NCBI GenBank assembly: GCA_907165275.2
Contig: OU015678.1
Coordinates: forward strand, 1,798,001 to 1,862,000
Length of the DNA stretch: 64,000 nucleotides
Reading direction: 5' to 3'
DNA from: Zygaena filipendulae
Lineage: Eukaryota; Arthropoda; Insecta; Lepidoptera; Zygaenidae
This document shows, one piece after another, positions 63,939-64,000 of this stretch; position 1 is the stretch's first letter; every line of letters begins with the position of its first letter. Position numbers and translations under genes: made by a program. The notes below the pieces were generated by a model, which did not search any database, had not been told where the DNA came from, and saw only the letters and a list, made by a program, of their open reading frames with translations.

Positions 63939-64000
63939 CTGAAGGAACATCAAAGCATAAATATCCAAGTACCTATACATATATCTAGGTATACATAGCT

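Noticed and set aside
1..64000. CRISPR arrays, operons and bacterial promoters
   Set aside because: The many tandem arrays lack unique spacers between conserved repeats, and the window is spliced eukaryotic DNA.

Overview
The window is eukaryotic, almost certainly lepidopteran (moth or butterfly) nuclear DNA. Two things show this. The coding exons match insect acetyl-CoA carboxylase and an insect odorant receptor, both split by GT-AG introns. The introns are AT-rich and full of short interspersed repeats of a kind common in Lepidoptera (CGCGGTTTCACCCGCG heads, TTTATAATATTAGTAG tails), palindromic MITEs and a BEL/Pao LTR retrotransposon. The species cannot be named from the sequence alone.

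One gene spans nearly the whole window on the minus strand: acetyl-CoA carboxylase (ACC), the enzyme that makes malonyl-CoA for fatty-acid synthesis. I placed 31 coding exons plus one alternative first exon. All phases and GT-AG borders agree, giving about 1,400 codons. Running right to left they encode the variable N-terminus (63.9-57.2 kb), biotin carboxylase (52.8-29.2 kb), biotin carboxyl carrier domain (26.5-24.6 kb, MKM motif split by an intron) and the ACC central region (21.8-0 kb). The carboxyltransferase end lies left of base 1. There are two alternative N-termini. Exons at 63.8 and 62.9 kb give an MADP start. A separate exon at 57.2-57.5 kb, with a TATA box just upstream, gives an MDNF start. 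Both splice to the same exon at 52.7 kb, and the codon made at the junction differs (Arg or Gln) four residues before the conserved AMPK-site serine.

Inside the 11.4-kb ACC intron at 3.9-15.2 kb, on the opposite strand, sits a nested odorant receptor gene. Six consecutive exons (8.9-13.6 kb) and a probable first exon (7.4 kb) are visible. One linking exon between them is not resolved.

Inside the 10.4-kb ACC intron at 34.8-45.2 kb is a young BEL/Pao retrotransposon (35,050-44,645), in the same direction as ACC. Its two 489-bp LTRs look identical and are flanked by the 5-bp duplication GTAAT. Its gag-pol frame is broken by a 2.9-kb insertion at a TTAA site with imperfect inverted ends and four copies of a 100-bp repeat.

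The rest is intronic repeat: 11 copies of one 320-bp MITE rich in perfect TGACGTCA motifs, three copies of another MITE, a 625-bp family in two opposite copies, a nest of three elements (one a deleted mariner-like element that still has an ORF) just upstream of the receptor start, a near-perfect 375-bp inverted repeat at 50.5-51.8 kb, and many minisatellites, several of which touch ACC 5' splice sites.
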